Part shown: positions 1 to 8,099 of the stretch, piece by piece
Position numbering within the stretch: position 1 is the first letter of the stretch
Layout: every line of letters starts with the position of its first letter
Made by a program: the position numbers and the translations under genes
NCBI GenBank assembly: GCA_020692565.1
Contig: JAIMKJ010000002.1
Location: 92,368 to 142,530 of the forward strand
Reading direction: 5' to 3'
DNA from: Thermomonas sp.
GTDB taxonomy: Bacteria > Pseudomonadota > Gammaproteobacteria > Xanthomonadales > Xanthomonadaceae
Length of the DNA: 50,163 nt
The notes under the pieces: model-generated
The model's database searches: none
Told to the model about the DNA's origin: nothing
The model's input: only the letters and a program-made list of their open reading frames with translations

Positions 1-32
1 GCATCGTGTTGCCGCTGGAGCGCGACGCATGA
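1..32 (+). CDS. 3' end of upstream gene, probable sensor histidine kinase (partial)
   Basis: Only the last nine codons are present, ending in LPLERDA followed by TGA. The stop overlaps the start of the downstream response regulator in an ATGA arrangement, so the two genes are translationally coupled. A C-terminal LPL-type strand is usual at the end of histidine kinase ATPase domains, and the coupling to an OmpR-type regulator supports a kinase. The identity is inferred from context, because too little of the protein is visible. Confidence 0.5.
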   Translation, partial: IVLPLERDA

Positions 33-730
33 GAATCCTGGTTGTCGACGACGATGTCGAACTGGTCGGTCTGCTGAAGTTCGCGCTCAACGGCGCGGGC
101 TACGACGTCGCGACCGCCTTCGATGGCGAACAGGCGATTTCCCGGTTCCGCGAGGCAAAACCGGATCTGATCCTGCTCGACGTCAACCTGCCCATCCGCA
201 ATGGCTTCGAGGTGCTCGACATCATCCGCAAGCACAGCCAGGTGCCGGTGATGATGCTGACCGTGCGCTCGGCGGAAGAGGACGAGGTGCGCGGCCTGAA
301 TCTCGGCGCGGACGATTACCTCAAGAAGCCGTTCAGTCCGCGCACGTTGCTGGCGCGCATCCGCTCGCTGCTGCGCAGGGGCAGCGAGCAGTTGGACGAC
401 GCCGTCCTGTCGTGGGGGCCATTGACGCTCAACGTCGAGCGCAGCGAAGCGGTCGTCGCGACCGGCCAGAGCTTCCGGTTGTCCACGCTCGAACTGCGTC
501 TCTTGCGATTGTTGCTCAGCCAGCAGGGCCGACCGGTGGATGCGGAACGGCTGATCGGCTTCGTCTGGTCGGATCGCGACGCGGCGGATCGCGAGTCGCT
601 CAAACAGGTCGTGCATCGCCTCCGTCGCAAACTCGCGACGGCCGGCGGATCGGGCCACTGGATCGAATACGTGCCCAACGTGGGCTATGCGTTCACCACG
701 CCGGAAACGCCATCAGACCCGCTGCGATGA
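29..730 (+). CDS. OmpR/PhoB-family response regulator
   Basis: This is a 233-residue two-domain transcription regulator. The receiver domain covers about residues 1-115. It has the acidic pocket VVDDD near residues 5-9, the phosphoacceptor Asp51 in LLLDVNLP, and the conserved lysine in KKPF near residue 100. A winged-helix DNA-binding domain follows (about 130-225), with the typical LRRKL and YVPNVGYAF segments. The start overlaps the stop of the preceding probable kinase gene, so a two-component pair is likely. The regulated genes cannot be read from the sequence. The next gene is convergent. Confidence 0.93.
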   Translation: MRILVVDDDVELVGLLKFALNGAGYDVATAFDGEQAISRFREAKPDLILLDVNLPIRNGFEVLDIIRKHSQVPVMMLTVRSAEEDEVRGLNLGADDYLKKPFSPRTLLARIRSLLRRGSEQLDDAVLSWGPLTLNVERSEAVVATGQSFRLSTLELRLLRLLLSQQGRPVDAERLIGFVWSDRDAADRESLKQVVHRLRRKLATAGGSGHWIEYVPNVGYAFTTPETPSDPLR

Positions 731-821
731 ACCATCGGCAGTGGCTGGTGGCGCGGGTTCCGGCGTCCGGTGTCGGATCGACGCATGGATCGACGCAGAG
801 CGATCGCGCCCTGCACATCGG

Positions 822-3098
822 CTAACGCGCGAACGCGTGCGTGGGTTCCTGTTGCTGCGGCGGACGCGTCTGGCTCTGCGGTTCCTGCGCGGACGGCCGC
901 AGCAGGTCGGCGCTGGTCTGCTCCAGCGGCGGCGCCGGCTGCGAGAGGTCCACCCGGGTGCGGAAGCCCGGGATCGTACCGACCACCCACAGTTGGTTCG
1001 GGTCGTTGCGATCGGCCACGACCTGCTCCAACCGGTTCGGGGTGATATCGGCCTGCTTGGTCTGCTGGGTGATGCGCGCGACCTGATCGTCCGGAACGCT
1101 GGCCGGGATCCTGTCGCGTAGCGCGGCGAACAGCGCGTGGTCGGGGTGATCGCGGCTGGTCAGCGCCGGCCCTGCCGGAGCGGCGGCGTCGGTCGGACTC
1201 GCGACGACGGGTGCCGTCGCAGCCGGGGACTCGGCCGGCGTTGCGGCAGCCGCGCCGGGCGTGGTCGTTTGGGGTGTAGGCGCTGTCGCGGGCGTGCCGG
1301 GGGCCGGGGCGTCCGGCGCTTGGCCCGGGGTAACGGTGGCCGGCGCGACCGCTGCCAGATCAGCCCCTGCCGGAGCCAGCGAGCGGGCCTGCGCGCCGCC
1401 CGCAGGGAAGCGATAGAACCGGTCCATGATCTCGGTGCGCTCGCTTTCGCTGCGGTTCGCCAGCGATTCGCGCATCGCCGCCGACGGCTGGATGTCCAGC
1501 GTGCCCGGCAGCGGACGGCGCTGGTCTGGCGGTATCCCCAGGTTCAGACGACTCAGCACACCGGGGATGTCCTGCGGCTGGTTCTGCATCACGCCGAACA
1601 CCTGCTGCGCGTCGCGCGCACCGGCCATCCGCACCAGCGGATCCCTCGACTCGATGCCCAAGGGCCGTCCCGCGTCGATCGTGGCCAGCAGTTCGGCGCC
1701 GTTCGGCCGCCCGGCGAGATAGCTGCGGCTACGTTCGCGCAGCTCCATCAGCTGAGCCGAATCGAAGTTCAGTTCCACTGGCTGAGTATTGTCCAGCCCG
1801 CGGGGGCTCAGCGGTCCACCGAACGCGGCGCGCATTGCGCCGGCTTCGTTGGGGCCCACGTTGGGTAACACGACACGGAACTGGCCCTGGCTGACGTCCG
1901 GCCTGCCGTCGCTGCCCAGCGGATAGGTCGATTCGGTCGCGACCATGCCTTCGCGGCTGTAGTTGAAGCGGATTTCGTCGCGGCCGCCCAGGTTGCCGAC
2001 CGTGACCTGCTGGTTGACGCTGTTGTCGAACGCGACCGAAGCCGAACCGAGGTACAGGCCCAGCCGGCGTGCCTGTTCGATCGACAACTCGGTGGACTGG
2101 CCGACCTGGGTGATGCCCGGTGCCACCGCGTCCGGGACCCGGCCGCTCTCCAGGAACTGACGGTAGGCGGTCTGGCCTTCGGGCGTGGCCAGATCCACCC
2201 GCGCGACCGACAGCCGCCGCTCTTCGACGCTGTTCTCCACCTCCAGGCGCACGCTGGCGATATCGCGGCGGCCAAGGCCCAGATAGGCCGAGTTCTCGAT
2301 CGCGTCCATCGGCCCGCTGTAGATCTCGACCGTCGAACCTTCCAGCCGGCGGATGCCGAAGCCGGTGCCGTCCAGGCGCGTGTCGCTGACCCCGGCGATG
2401 CCGAATTTGTAGCCCACTTCGGTGGACGAACCGCGCAGATCCTGGCCGCGGACCAGCACCGAGCTGCCGACCGGCATCGCCAGCGGATCCAGCGGATTGG
2501 GCAGCGCGGTGGTGTCGCCGGCCGCCAGGCGTTGTCCCAACTCCGGCGAGACCACCGCCTCGTAGGTCAGTCGCGAGCCTTCCGATTCGGTATGCACGAA
2601 GGACACCGGCGCGCCGCGCGCCAGGGTGCGCAGCGCCGGGTTGGCGTCGATGCGGTCGCGCGCCTGCTGCAAGGGTTCGCGCATGCCCGCCGGCAGATGG
2701 TCGGCGTACTCGGACAGCCGATAGATCCGGTTGAGCATCGTGCGTTCCAGCGCCACCCGGTCGTCCTGCTGCAGCTGCACGGACGCGCGGAAGGTCTGGG
2801 TTTCCTGAAGGCCGGCGCCGGTTTCCACATCCGACAGCCGGGTCCGGCCTTCCACGCTGACGTTGTAAGCGTAGTTCAGCGGCGACATCGGCGGCACGGT
2901 GATGCCGGCCTGGGCGCCGAAACGGACTTCAGCGCCGGTGTTCACGGCGGCTGCGACGACCCGGTCGGGCACGCCCTCCAGCAGGCCATCGAGGCTGGCG
3001 AACACCGCCTGCGGCGGCATGTTCCCGGGGACTTCCACACCGACCCGGCCGAGCAGTTGCCGGGCCTGCTCGATCGTCAGCAGTTGCGAAGAATACAT
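822..3098 (-). CDS. Large XVIPCD-like putative type IV secretion effector
   Basis: This protein of about 758 residues has no signal peptide and no obvious membrane segment. The first 550 or so residues resemble no family I can name with confidence. An Ala/Pro/Thr-rich linker follows (about 570-645). The last 112 residues begin with DHPDHALF, contain the segment VVGTIPGFRTRVDL, and end in a Gln/Pro-rich tail. A folded domain starting with HPDHxLF and closing with a Q-rich tail recalls XVIPCD, the secretion domain of Xanthomonadaceae T4SS effectors (X-Tfe). I chose the ATG at 3098 because GGAG lies upstream at suitable spacing; in-frame ATGs at 3134 and 3161 are possible. No small lipoprotein immunity gene lies next to it. 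The secretion role is inference. Confidence 0.5.
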   Translation of the reverse strand: MYSSQLLTIEQARQLLGRVGVEVPGNMPPQAVFASLDGLLEGVPDRVVAAAVNTGAEVRFGAQAGITVPPMSPLNYAYNVSVEGRTRLSDVETGAGLQETQTFRASVQLQQDDRVALERTMLNRIYRLSEYADHLPAGMREPLQQARDRIDANPALRTLARGAPVSFVHTESEGSRLTYEAVVSPELGQRLAAGDTTALPNPLDPLAMPVGSSVLVRGQDLRGSSTEVGYKFGIAGVSDTRLDGTGFGIRRLEGSTVEIYSGPMDAIENSAYLGLGRRDIASVRLEVENSVEERRLSVARVDLATPEGQTAYRQFLESGRVPDAVAPGITQVGQSTELSIEQARRLGLYLGSASVAFDNSVNQQVTVGNLGGRDEIRFNYSREGMVATESTYPLGSDGRPDVSQGQFRVVLPNVGPNEAGAMRAAFGGPLSPRGLDNTQPVELNFDSAQLMELRERSRSYLAGRPNGAELLATIDAGRPLGIESRDPLVRMAGARDAQQVFGVMQNQPQDIPGVLSRLNLGIPPDQRRPLPGTLDIQPSAAMRESLANRSESERTEIMDRFYRFPAGGAQARSLAPAGADLAAVAPATVTPGQAPDAPAPGTPATAPTPQTTTPGAAAATPAESPAATAPVVASPTDAAAPAGPALTSRDHPDHALFAALRDRIPASVPDDQVARITQQTKQADITPNRLEQVVADRNDPNQLWVVGTIPGFRTRVDLSQPAPPLEQTSADLLRPSAQEPQSQTRPPQQQEPTHAFAR

Positions 3099-3238
3099 GG
3101 CGGCTCCGGGGGCTGGCCGTGATGATGCGTCCATGATGTTGGCTGCGCCGCCGGATGGCAAACGCCCGGTGCCGATGTTCCGGTCGAAGCGAGCCTCGCG
3201 TGTCGCCTGGGGCGATCCTATCCGCGTGCCGCGGCCAC

Positions 3239-3270
3239 AAAAAAACCGAAGCGTGCGCTTCGGCTTTTTC
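3239..3270. terminator. Bidirectional hairpin terminator, left edge of the accessory island
   Basis: The perfect inverted repeat CCGAAGCG-TG-CGCTTCGG (3246-3263) is flanked by an A-run on the left and TTTTT on the right, so it can act on both strands. A near-copy with the same A-run, stem and T-run occurs at 7949-7981, after the tRNA-Ala gene. Confidence 0.7.
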
Positions 3271-3573
3271 GGGGCTGCATCGGATCATCGAAGAGGAGGT
3301 TATCGAATGGAGCTTTTAAGTCATTGATTTTAATATCAAGTACGCGGGCAAGTTTCGACAGTTGCCCCCAAAGTTGCCCCCAGACGATGCCCGCTTGACC
3401 GAAAACGCCAAGCTGTGGGGCGGGTTCGATCAGGTCCGCGCCCTCACTGCGCGCGCTGTTGACCCGTCGCGATACCGGGTAGTGCGCAAGCGTCTCGGCT
3501 CGAAAAACAACGCCTTGCCTCAAGATTTCACTCACCGTATGAACCGAACTAATGCCTCAGGATCTACCCGGGC
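3271..3573. other. Intergenic stretch downstream of ietS with a tandem TTGCCCCCA motif
   Basis: There is no convincing gene in these 303 bases. The only open frame (3218-3535, minus strand, 105 residues) runs through the terminator hairpin and has no recognisable domain. Two direct copies of TTGCCCCCA lie at 3362-3370 and 3374-3382, 12 bases apart. An AT-rich segment (about 3310-3345) lies beside them. The spaced repeats could be protein-binding sites, for example arm sites left by a lost integrase, but that is speculative. Confidence 0.4.
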
Positions 3574-6114
3574 TTACACTCGCGGAGACACCCGGGCCGC
3601 GGTCTGAATTGTCTCGAGCTGCGCTCCTTGGGCCTGAAGTAATTGCCTCATTTCCTGGAACACATTGGCCGCACCGTCGATGTCACCAATTGTGACAATC
3701 GCTGTGAACGGAATCCCTTCGGGAGGCATCGAATCCTCTTCGCGACTCAAATGATCAACTGCAAATACCCAACCGGTAGACTTTCCTTTTCCGGACGGAG
3801 CTTCAAGGTGGTAGATCTTCACGGGGCTCCACTTTAGGGACTCAGTAATGAGTTTAGCCTCTCGCAGGTGTTCCTTTTTTCGAGGCTTAGCCGGAAGCCA
3901 TCCGCTCGTGAGATGTGAGCCATTCGCGCCCTGCTGGTTTAGATGGGCTTGGAGTTCAACTCGCACGAGCTCGCCCTCCGCTCGACTGTCGAGCGGTGGT
4001 GTTGCAACCAGCGTTACCTGAGCAAATCCCCTGCAACTGCCATCTGGACGGCTCAAGGACGGAGGCCAAGTGAAGTCGAACTCCAAGCGCGTGCCCCGGC
4101 GAACTCGGGCGGAAAACACCATGGTGATTTGATGATCACTGCCCGAGAGAATTTCACTTGCACTCACGGGGCGTCCGAATCCCCCGAGGTCTCGGGCGGC
4201 TCGGCCTAAAACAGGCAATGCGAGAGGTGGAGGAAGCCGGGAGTGGTGAATCAGCAGCGCGATCAGAGTTTCGCGGGAAACTTGGCCTTCAATCTCGTTC
4301 GCCAATGTTGCGAGGGTCTTGGCGACTAAGGGCGTTGCGTAGCTCGTGCCAGAGCTGGAATAAATTGCCCCGCTGAGGTCGATTGAAAACAATCCCATAT
4401 CGTTTCCGACGGGACACTTCGTGTAGGACCCACCAACTTGTACGACGTCCGGCTTGAGGCCGCTCGTAAGTCCCGGTCCGCGGCGCGAGTAGGCCGCTGG
4501 GGCGAGCCCGACAACATGCGTGAAGTGTGCTGGGTTAAGAGACCCGACCGAAACATTTCGTATGCTTTCGGCCGGACTGCAAATCCTGTCGCGGGTTGCG
4601 GAAGCGAGGTCGGCCAACGCGCTCGTTGGATCTGCCTGCCACTCAGGACGGCAGTCACCTCCGTTCGCGTTGCCCGAAGAAATGACAAAGATCACGTCGT
4701 TGGACTCGGCAATCGCATCGAGTTCTGCTGTGATCGGACTGTAACGAAGTGGGTCGGCCATTCCTTGAAAATTCGCGCTGAAATTGAAAACTCGCACGTT
4801 TGATCGCTCACGCACTACGGCGACAGCATCGGCAAGTTCTTGCATGAATCCGATGGCACCATGGCTCCCGTAGTAACGACTGAAGGCGTCTGGATCAGCT
4901 TCGGTCGGCAGAAGCTTAACGTCGATAAGCTCGCATCCATCTACCTCCTCAGTGGTATCTGAGTCGTTAAGCGTTTGACCTGCGACTAGAAGTCCACCGA
5001 TGAATGTTCCATGTTCAAGAGATTCGTCGGCCGGCGCGATGTTGAGCCACTCGTCGACTACCCAATCGTCAAGTATCGGAGCCAAGCCCCCATCCACTAC
5101 CGCGACTCTCGGATACTTCTTGCCTGCAACCCTTGTGGGAGGGATCCAGTCACCCGAGTCATTCCCCTCTGCCATCGCGGCGACGTGGTTCGAGGTCAAG
5201 ATCGGGGGGAGGTGGATTCTCTTAACCAGAGGGTGCCGCTCGAGTGCGGAAACTAACTCTTGGTGCTTCTGCACACTCCAGTCAAGTTCCGCCGGGAGGT
5301 CACGCAGTGCTTGGATTCGAGTTGGCTGCCAAAGGAGCTCAGCCTGCTCACCAGAATGTGTAACCCAGACCGCCAGTAGCGGCCGTCGATTGTCTCTCAG
5401 CGCCAACCGGACGGCCTTGATGCCAGGCAAACTCTCCCGAATCATCTGCGTGAAGGAACTAAATAGTCTCCGTTTCGGGGCGGAAACAAGGTCCAAATCG
5501 CCCTGGGAGGGCGGTGCATCGAACAGCTCGACGAAGTAGTACCCGCCCGTGCGAGGATCCTGTAACCACCGTATTGCTTGATCGAGCGAGAAATGTCTGC
5601 GATCTGACTCGGACCAGAGGCCGACCGTTTCGATTGCGCCGAGCTCAGAGCGTTGCCGCGAAGGGTTCGCCACGATTTTGTTGGGCTTGTTGTTCTTTTG
5701 GGGTTTTTCTTTGTATCTAGGGGCAATTTCTGCTTTGTTGGCTTCGTCTTTAATGGCTTCTACCGCGTCCGCGGTAACTGCAAACACGAGTTCGCCAGGT
5801 GCTGCAGCACCCAGAGACTCAACCCAATCGCTTCGGAAAAGAGTCCTCACTGGTCTGTGACTTTTCGCGAGTGCGTCCGAACGCATTACGACCTTCATGA
5901 AGGCAAGGCCGGGCTCGTCTTGTCTCGCCAACTGGCGTCGCGCGCCTTCCAATTGGGTGATCAAAAAACCTTTGTGTGCGCGGAACTCGGACTCCAGACC
6001 CTGGAAGAAGTCTTTGTGCTCGCCACCTCCGCCTTGTCTGCGCCAATCGCGGACAAAGGATTCAGCATTTAGTACAACTTGGATCGGGCTGGGTAACGGA
6101 TTCGTAGCGGACAC
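3574..6114 (-). CDS. ietS: IetS-like subtilisin family (S8) serine protease
   Basis: This is an 846-residue protein with a C-terminal-half S8 peptidase domain (about 335-640). The triad is visible: Asp341 in VAVVDGG, His368 in EHGTFIGG and Ser591 in GTSYATP. The oxyanion Asn482 sits in SSGNANG. There is no signal peptide or prodomain signature, so the enzyme is probably cytoplasmic. The start is GTG at 6114, fixed by AGGAG seven bases upstream. The gene follows the AAA+ ATPase gene by only 14 bases. This order and pairing match IetA/IetS, known from stability of the Ti plasmid pTiC58 (protease toxin, ATPase antitoxin) and later grouped with antiphage systems. G+C is clearly below the neighbours. 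A generic subtilase-ATPase pair of another type remains possible. Confidence 0.8.
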   Translation of the reverse strand: MSATNPLPSPIQVVLNAESFVRDWRRQGGGGEHKDFFQGLESEFRAHKGFLITQLEGARRQLARQDEPGLAFMKVVMRSDALAKSHRPVRTLFRSDWVESLGAAAPGELVFAVTADAVEAIKDEANKAEIAPRYKEKPQKNNKPNKIVANPSRQRSELGAIETVGLWSESDRRHFSLDQAIRWLQDPRTGGYYFVELFDAPPSQGDLDLVSAPKRRLFSSFTQMIRESLPGIKAVRLALRDNRRPLLAVWVTHSGEQAELLWQPTRIQALRDLPAELDWSVQKHQELVSALERHPLVKRIHLPPILTSNHVAAMAEGNDSGDWIPPTRVAGKKYPRVAVVDGGLAPILDDWVVDEWLNIAPADESLEHGTFIGGLLVAGQTLNDSDTTEEVDGCELIDVKLLPTEADPDAFSRYYGSHGAIGFMQELADAVAVVRERSNVRVFNFSANFQGMADPLRYSPITAELDAIAESNDVIFVISSGNANGGDCRPEWQADPTSALADLASATRDRICSPAESIRNVSVGSLNPAHFTHVVGLAPAAYSRRGPGLTSGLKPDVVQVGGSYTKCPVGNDMGLFSIDLSGAIYSSSGTSYATPLVAKTLATLANEIEGQVSRETLIALLIHHSRLPPPLALPVLGRAARDLGGFGRPVSASEILSGSDHQITMVFSARVRRGTRLEFDFTWPPSLSRPDGSCRGFAQVTLVATPPLDSRAEGELVRVELQAHLNQQGANGSHLTSGWLPAKPRKKEHLREAKLITESLKWSPVKIYHLEAPSGKGKSTGWVFAVDHLSREEDSMPPEGIPFTAIVTIGDIDGAANVFQEMRQLLQAQGAQLETIQTAARVSPRV

Positions 6115-6128
6115 GGCACTGCTCCTGC

Positions 6129-7328
6129 TTAGGTCGAGTTAATCCAACGGCCAATTGTCGAGGGGTGATTTCCGAATAGCTCAGCTAGTTCATTCGTATC
6201 TAGGCCAAGACTAGGATCTGCTTTCAATGCTGCCGCAAGTCTTGGATTTTCCAGAGCAAGTTGACTTACACGTTCCGCGCTCACGCGGCCGCTGTTCAGT
6301 GCTGATAGACGTCTCATAGTTTCAAGCAAGTCGAATTGCGGACCATCGATCACTTTTGCCTTCCGGATAGACCTCGCAAGCGACTCAATTTCGGAACCAG
6401 CTAGACCGTCGCTAATCCATGCCAAAAGCTTGCCGTGAAAGGGGGCCGCAAAATCCTTCCCGAGAAATCTCGCCGCAATTTCCGTTCTGGTCGCGAACTC
6501 TGGTCGAGGAATGTGAATCTGTGCATCGAAACGCCGCCAGACAGCCGCATCGAGGAGCTGTTCGTGGTTCGTGATTCCCACGGTGATCCCGAAGTCGCGT
6601 CGTGAATCAAGGTTCTGTAGCAGCGTATTCACGACTCGCTTGATCTCTCCGACCTCATGCGGGTCATCGCGCACCTTCGCGACCGCGTCGAACTCATCGA
6701 GCAGAAGCACGCATCTGTACCTGTTGGCGAAATTGAAAAGGGTGCCGATGTTTCGGGAAGTGGTGCCAAGGAACGAAGAAATCATGCCATCTAGGCGGGC
6801 CACGACGAGAGGCAACTGGAGCTCCCTAGCCATCCAGAGCGCGAGCGTGGTCTTTCCTGTGCCTGGAGGTCCGTAAATCAGGCAAGAGCGTGCTGGATCG
6901 ACACCAGCCCGCGTCAACTCGTCCCAGTGGGCCCACTCCTCGACCAATGAGTCAACGGCAGATTTCAGCCTGGGGTCGAATGTTGGTCGAGACACGGCCG
7001 CGGTGCTTGGGAAGAGAACTTGGGCCAAGGGGACGGCGGTCTCCTTATCTACTGGGGCAGGAGTCTTTGAAGTCAGAACCTCTCCGCCGAGGTTCGCCTT
7101 CGAACGGACAAGCCGACTGGGGGCAAACCCCGTAGCCTTGCCCGCCCCAGATTCGAGAATGTCGCGAAGCGCTTTCGCCTCCGTCGACTCGCCAGTGGCT
7201 TCATAGTCGTCGGCAAGGCGTTTTACTTGGTGGAGCTGCGCTTCGGATGGCTCATCCATGATGGACCGGCAGATTGCCTTGATGATGGGAAAGCGGGCGC
7301 TTTGCGTGGGACTAGCGGCTTTGCGCAT
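6129..7328 (-). CDS. ietA: IetA-like AAA+ ATPase, partner of the S8 protease
   Basis: This is a protein of about 399 residues. An N-terminal helical segment (about 10-60) precedes an AAA+ domain (about 115-300). The domain has Walker A GPPGTGKTT (153-161), Walker B LLLDEF (208-213), a sensor-like GITN (251-254) and an arginine-finger segment WRRFD. The last 25 residues (ELAELFGNHPSTIGRWI) look like a helix-turn-helix, so the protein may bind DNA. I prefer the ATG at 7328, with AGGG upstream, because it keeps the FPIIKAICRSI segment, which I recall as conserved in this ATPase family. An ATG at 7259 and upstream frame extension to 7544 are less likely. It would be the antitoxin or regulator of the protease encoded 14 bases downstream. 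Confidence 0.78.
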   Translation of the reverse strand: MRKAASPTQSARFPIIKAICRSIMDEPSEAQLHQVKRLADDYEATGESTEAKALRDILESGAGKATGFAPSRLVRSKANLGGEVLTSKTPAPVDKETAVPLAQVLFPSTAAVSRPTFDPRLKSAVDSLVEEWAHWDELTRAGVDPARSCLIYGPPGTGKTTLALWMARELQLPLVVARLDGMISSFLGTTSRNIGTLFNFANRYRCVLLLDEFDAVAKVRDDPHEVGEIKRVVNTLLQNLDSRRDFGITVGITNHEQLLDAAVWRRFDAQIHIPRPEFATRTEIAARFLGKDFAAPFHGKLLAWISDGLAGSEIESLARSIRKAKVIDGPQFDLLETMRRLSALNSGRVSAERVSQLALENPRLAAALKADPSLGLDTNELAELFGNHPSTIGRWINST

Positions 7329-7370
7329 AAAAGTGCAACCCTGTGCTGAAAAAATATATTCGATGCGGGT

Positions 7371-7415
7371 ACTATGCCTACTTATGCTAGAAATACGCAA
7401 GTCCTTGCGCGTATT
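7371..7415 (-). promoter_or_regulatory. Candidate ietAS promoter with overlapping palindromic operator
   Basis: Reading the minus strand, TTGCGT (7395-7400) and CATAGT (7371-7376) are spaced by 18 bases and could be -35 and -10 boxes. A near-perfect palindrome, AATACGCAAG-TC-CTTGCGCGTATT on the plus strand (7392-7415), covers the -35 box. That is what an autorepressor site would look like, and IetA ends in an HTH-like segment. This was found by inspection only. Confidence 0.38.
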
Positions 7416-7470
7416 CGGCGCTGGGCCGCATTTGGGTCCGTTTACCATCACCGGCCGGCGTGCGTGCTCT

Positions 7471-7713
7471 TTAGGGAGTGAGCGGGTCAATCCCCCCATT
7501 TCGGTACTGACGAAGGTTAGCCATAGATCGCGCACGCCCTTCATCGGTTTTAGGGCCTGTAGAAGCTCCTCCGTGCCACTTGCATCGCACCTTGCCGGGA
7601 ACGCTCAGGCCTTGGCACGGTTCGCCGTCACGGCGTCGCTTGGCGCCACAGATCACGCGGGTCTGATTCGCCCCATCGGGCAGGCTGCCGCAAAAATAAG
7701 GGGTCAGGTTCAT
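7471..7713 (-). CDS. Small HGGxSTGPKT-motif protein
   Basis: This 80-residue protein contains the segment WHGGASTGPKT (46-56), the hallmark of a small-protein family named for that motif and often seen in phages and genomic islands. Cys22, Cys33, Cys44 and His47 are spaced like a small zinc-binding knuckle. The start ATG at 7713 has GGGG five bases upstream. The frame stays open upstream to 7965, but that part runs through a palindromic repeat and is unlikely to be translated. Function is unknown. It lies between ietA and the tRNA, inside the accessory island. Confidence 0.6.
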   Translation of the reverse strand: MNLTPYFCGSLPDGANQTRVICGAKRRRDGEPCQGLSVPGKVRCKWHGGASTGPKTDEGRARSMANLRQYRNGGIDPLTP

Positions 7714-7891
7714 TTTCCCCGGTCTGATTTCGGCCGGCCGTGTGGTCCGACCTGCATTGATCGTTGCATGAACGTTTCGATCCGCTGGCGAAATCGCCCG
7801 CTGCCCCCAATGCATGTGTTGCCGAGTGCGCGGGGTGCAGTCCGTCGATATCGAGTGGTGCGAAGAGCGCCACTCATCCGGCCTTCGGCCA

Positions 7892-7918
7892 CCTTCTCCC
7901 CGCGGTGCGGGGAGAAGG
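7892..7918. repeat. REP-like palindrome
   Basis: This is an inverted repeat with arms CCTTCTCCCCGC and its near complement around a short loop. Longer relatives of the C-run/G-run type occur at 44002-44090 between argF' and argG. There is no poly-T tail, so a repeat element is more likely than a terminator. Confidence 0.6.
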
Positions 7919-7948
7919 AATTGATTCCAGACGGCCGCGTTCGGCCAA

Positions 7949-7981
7949 CAAAAAAGCCGAAGCATGCGCTTCGGCTTTTTC
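7949..7981 (-). terminator. Terminator of the tRNA-Ala gene
   Basis: The inverted repeat GCCGAAGC-AT-GCGCTTCGGC, flanked by an A-run and TTTTT, lies 10 bases beyond the tRNA 3' end. On the minus strand the T-run follows the hairpin. It is nearly identical to the hairpin at 3239-3270. Confidence 0.75.
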
Positions 7982-7991
7982 TTTCATCGAG

Positions 7992-8067
7992 TGGTGGAGC
8001 GGAGGGGGATCGAACCCCTGACCTCCACGATGCGAACGTGGCGCTCTCCCAGCTGAGCTACCGCCCC
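7992..8067 (-). tRNA. tRNA-Ala (anticodon CGC)
   Basis: The minus strand folds into a 76-base cloverleaf. The 5' acceptor strand GGGGCGG pairs with CCGCTCC and the CCA end is encoded. The anticodon loop TTCGCAT gives CGC, which reads GCG (Ala). The G3-U70 pair that marks alanine tRNAs is present. The T-arm GGTTCGATCC and D-arm GCTCAGCTGGGAGAGC are standard. Its 3' side borders the low-GC island, a common arrangement for integrated elements. Confidence 0.96.
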
Positions 8068-8099
8068 ACGCGATGAGGTGGCAAGTATACGGAGGCCGA

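Noticed and set aside
3218..3535. 105-residue minus-strand frame between the effector and ietS
   Set aside because: It reads through a terminator hairpin and contains the tandem TTGCCCCCA repeat; no conserved segment could be named.
7681..7720. GGGGTCAGGTTCATTTT segment resembling repeats seen near RAYT transposases
   Set aside because: Only one copy found in the window and it doubles as the start region of the HGGxSTGPKT gene; no transposase nearby.
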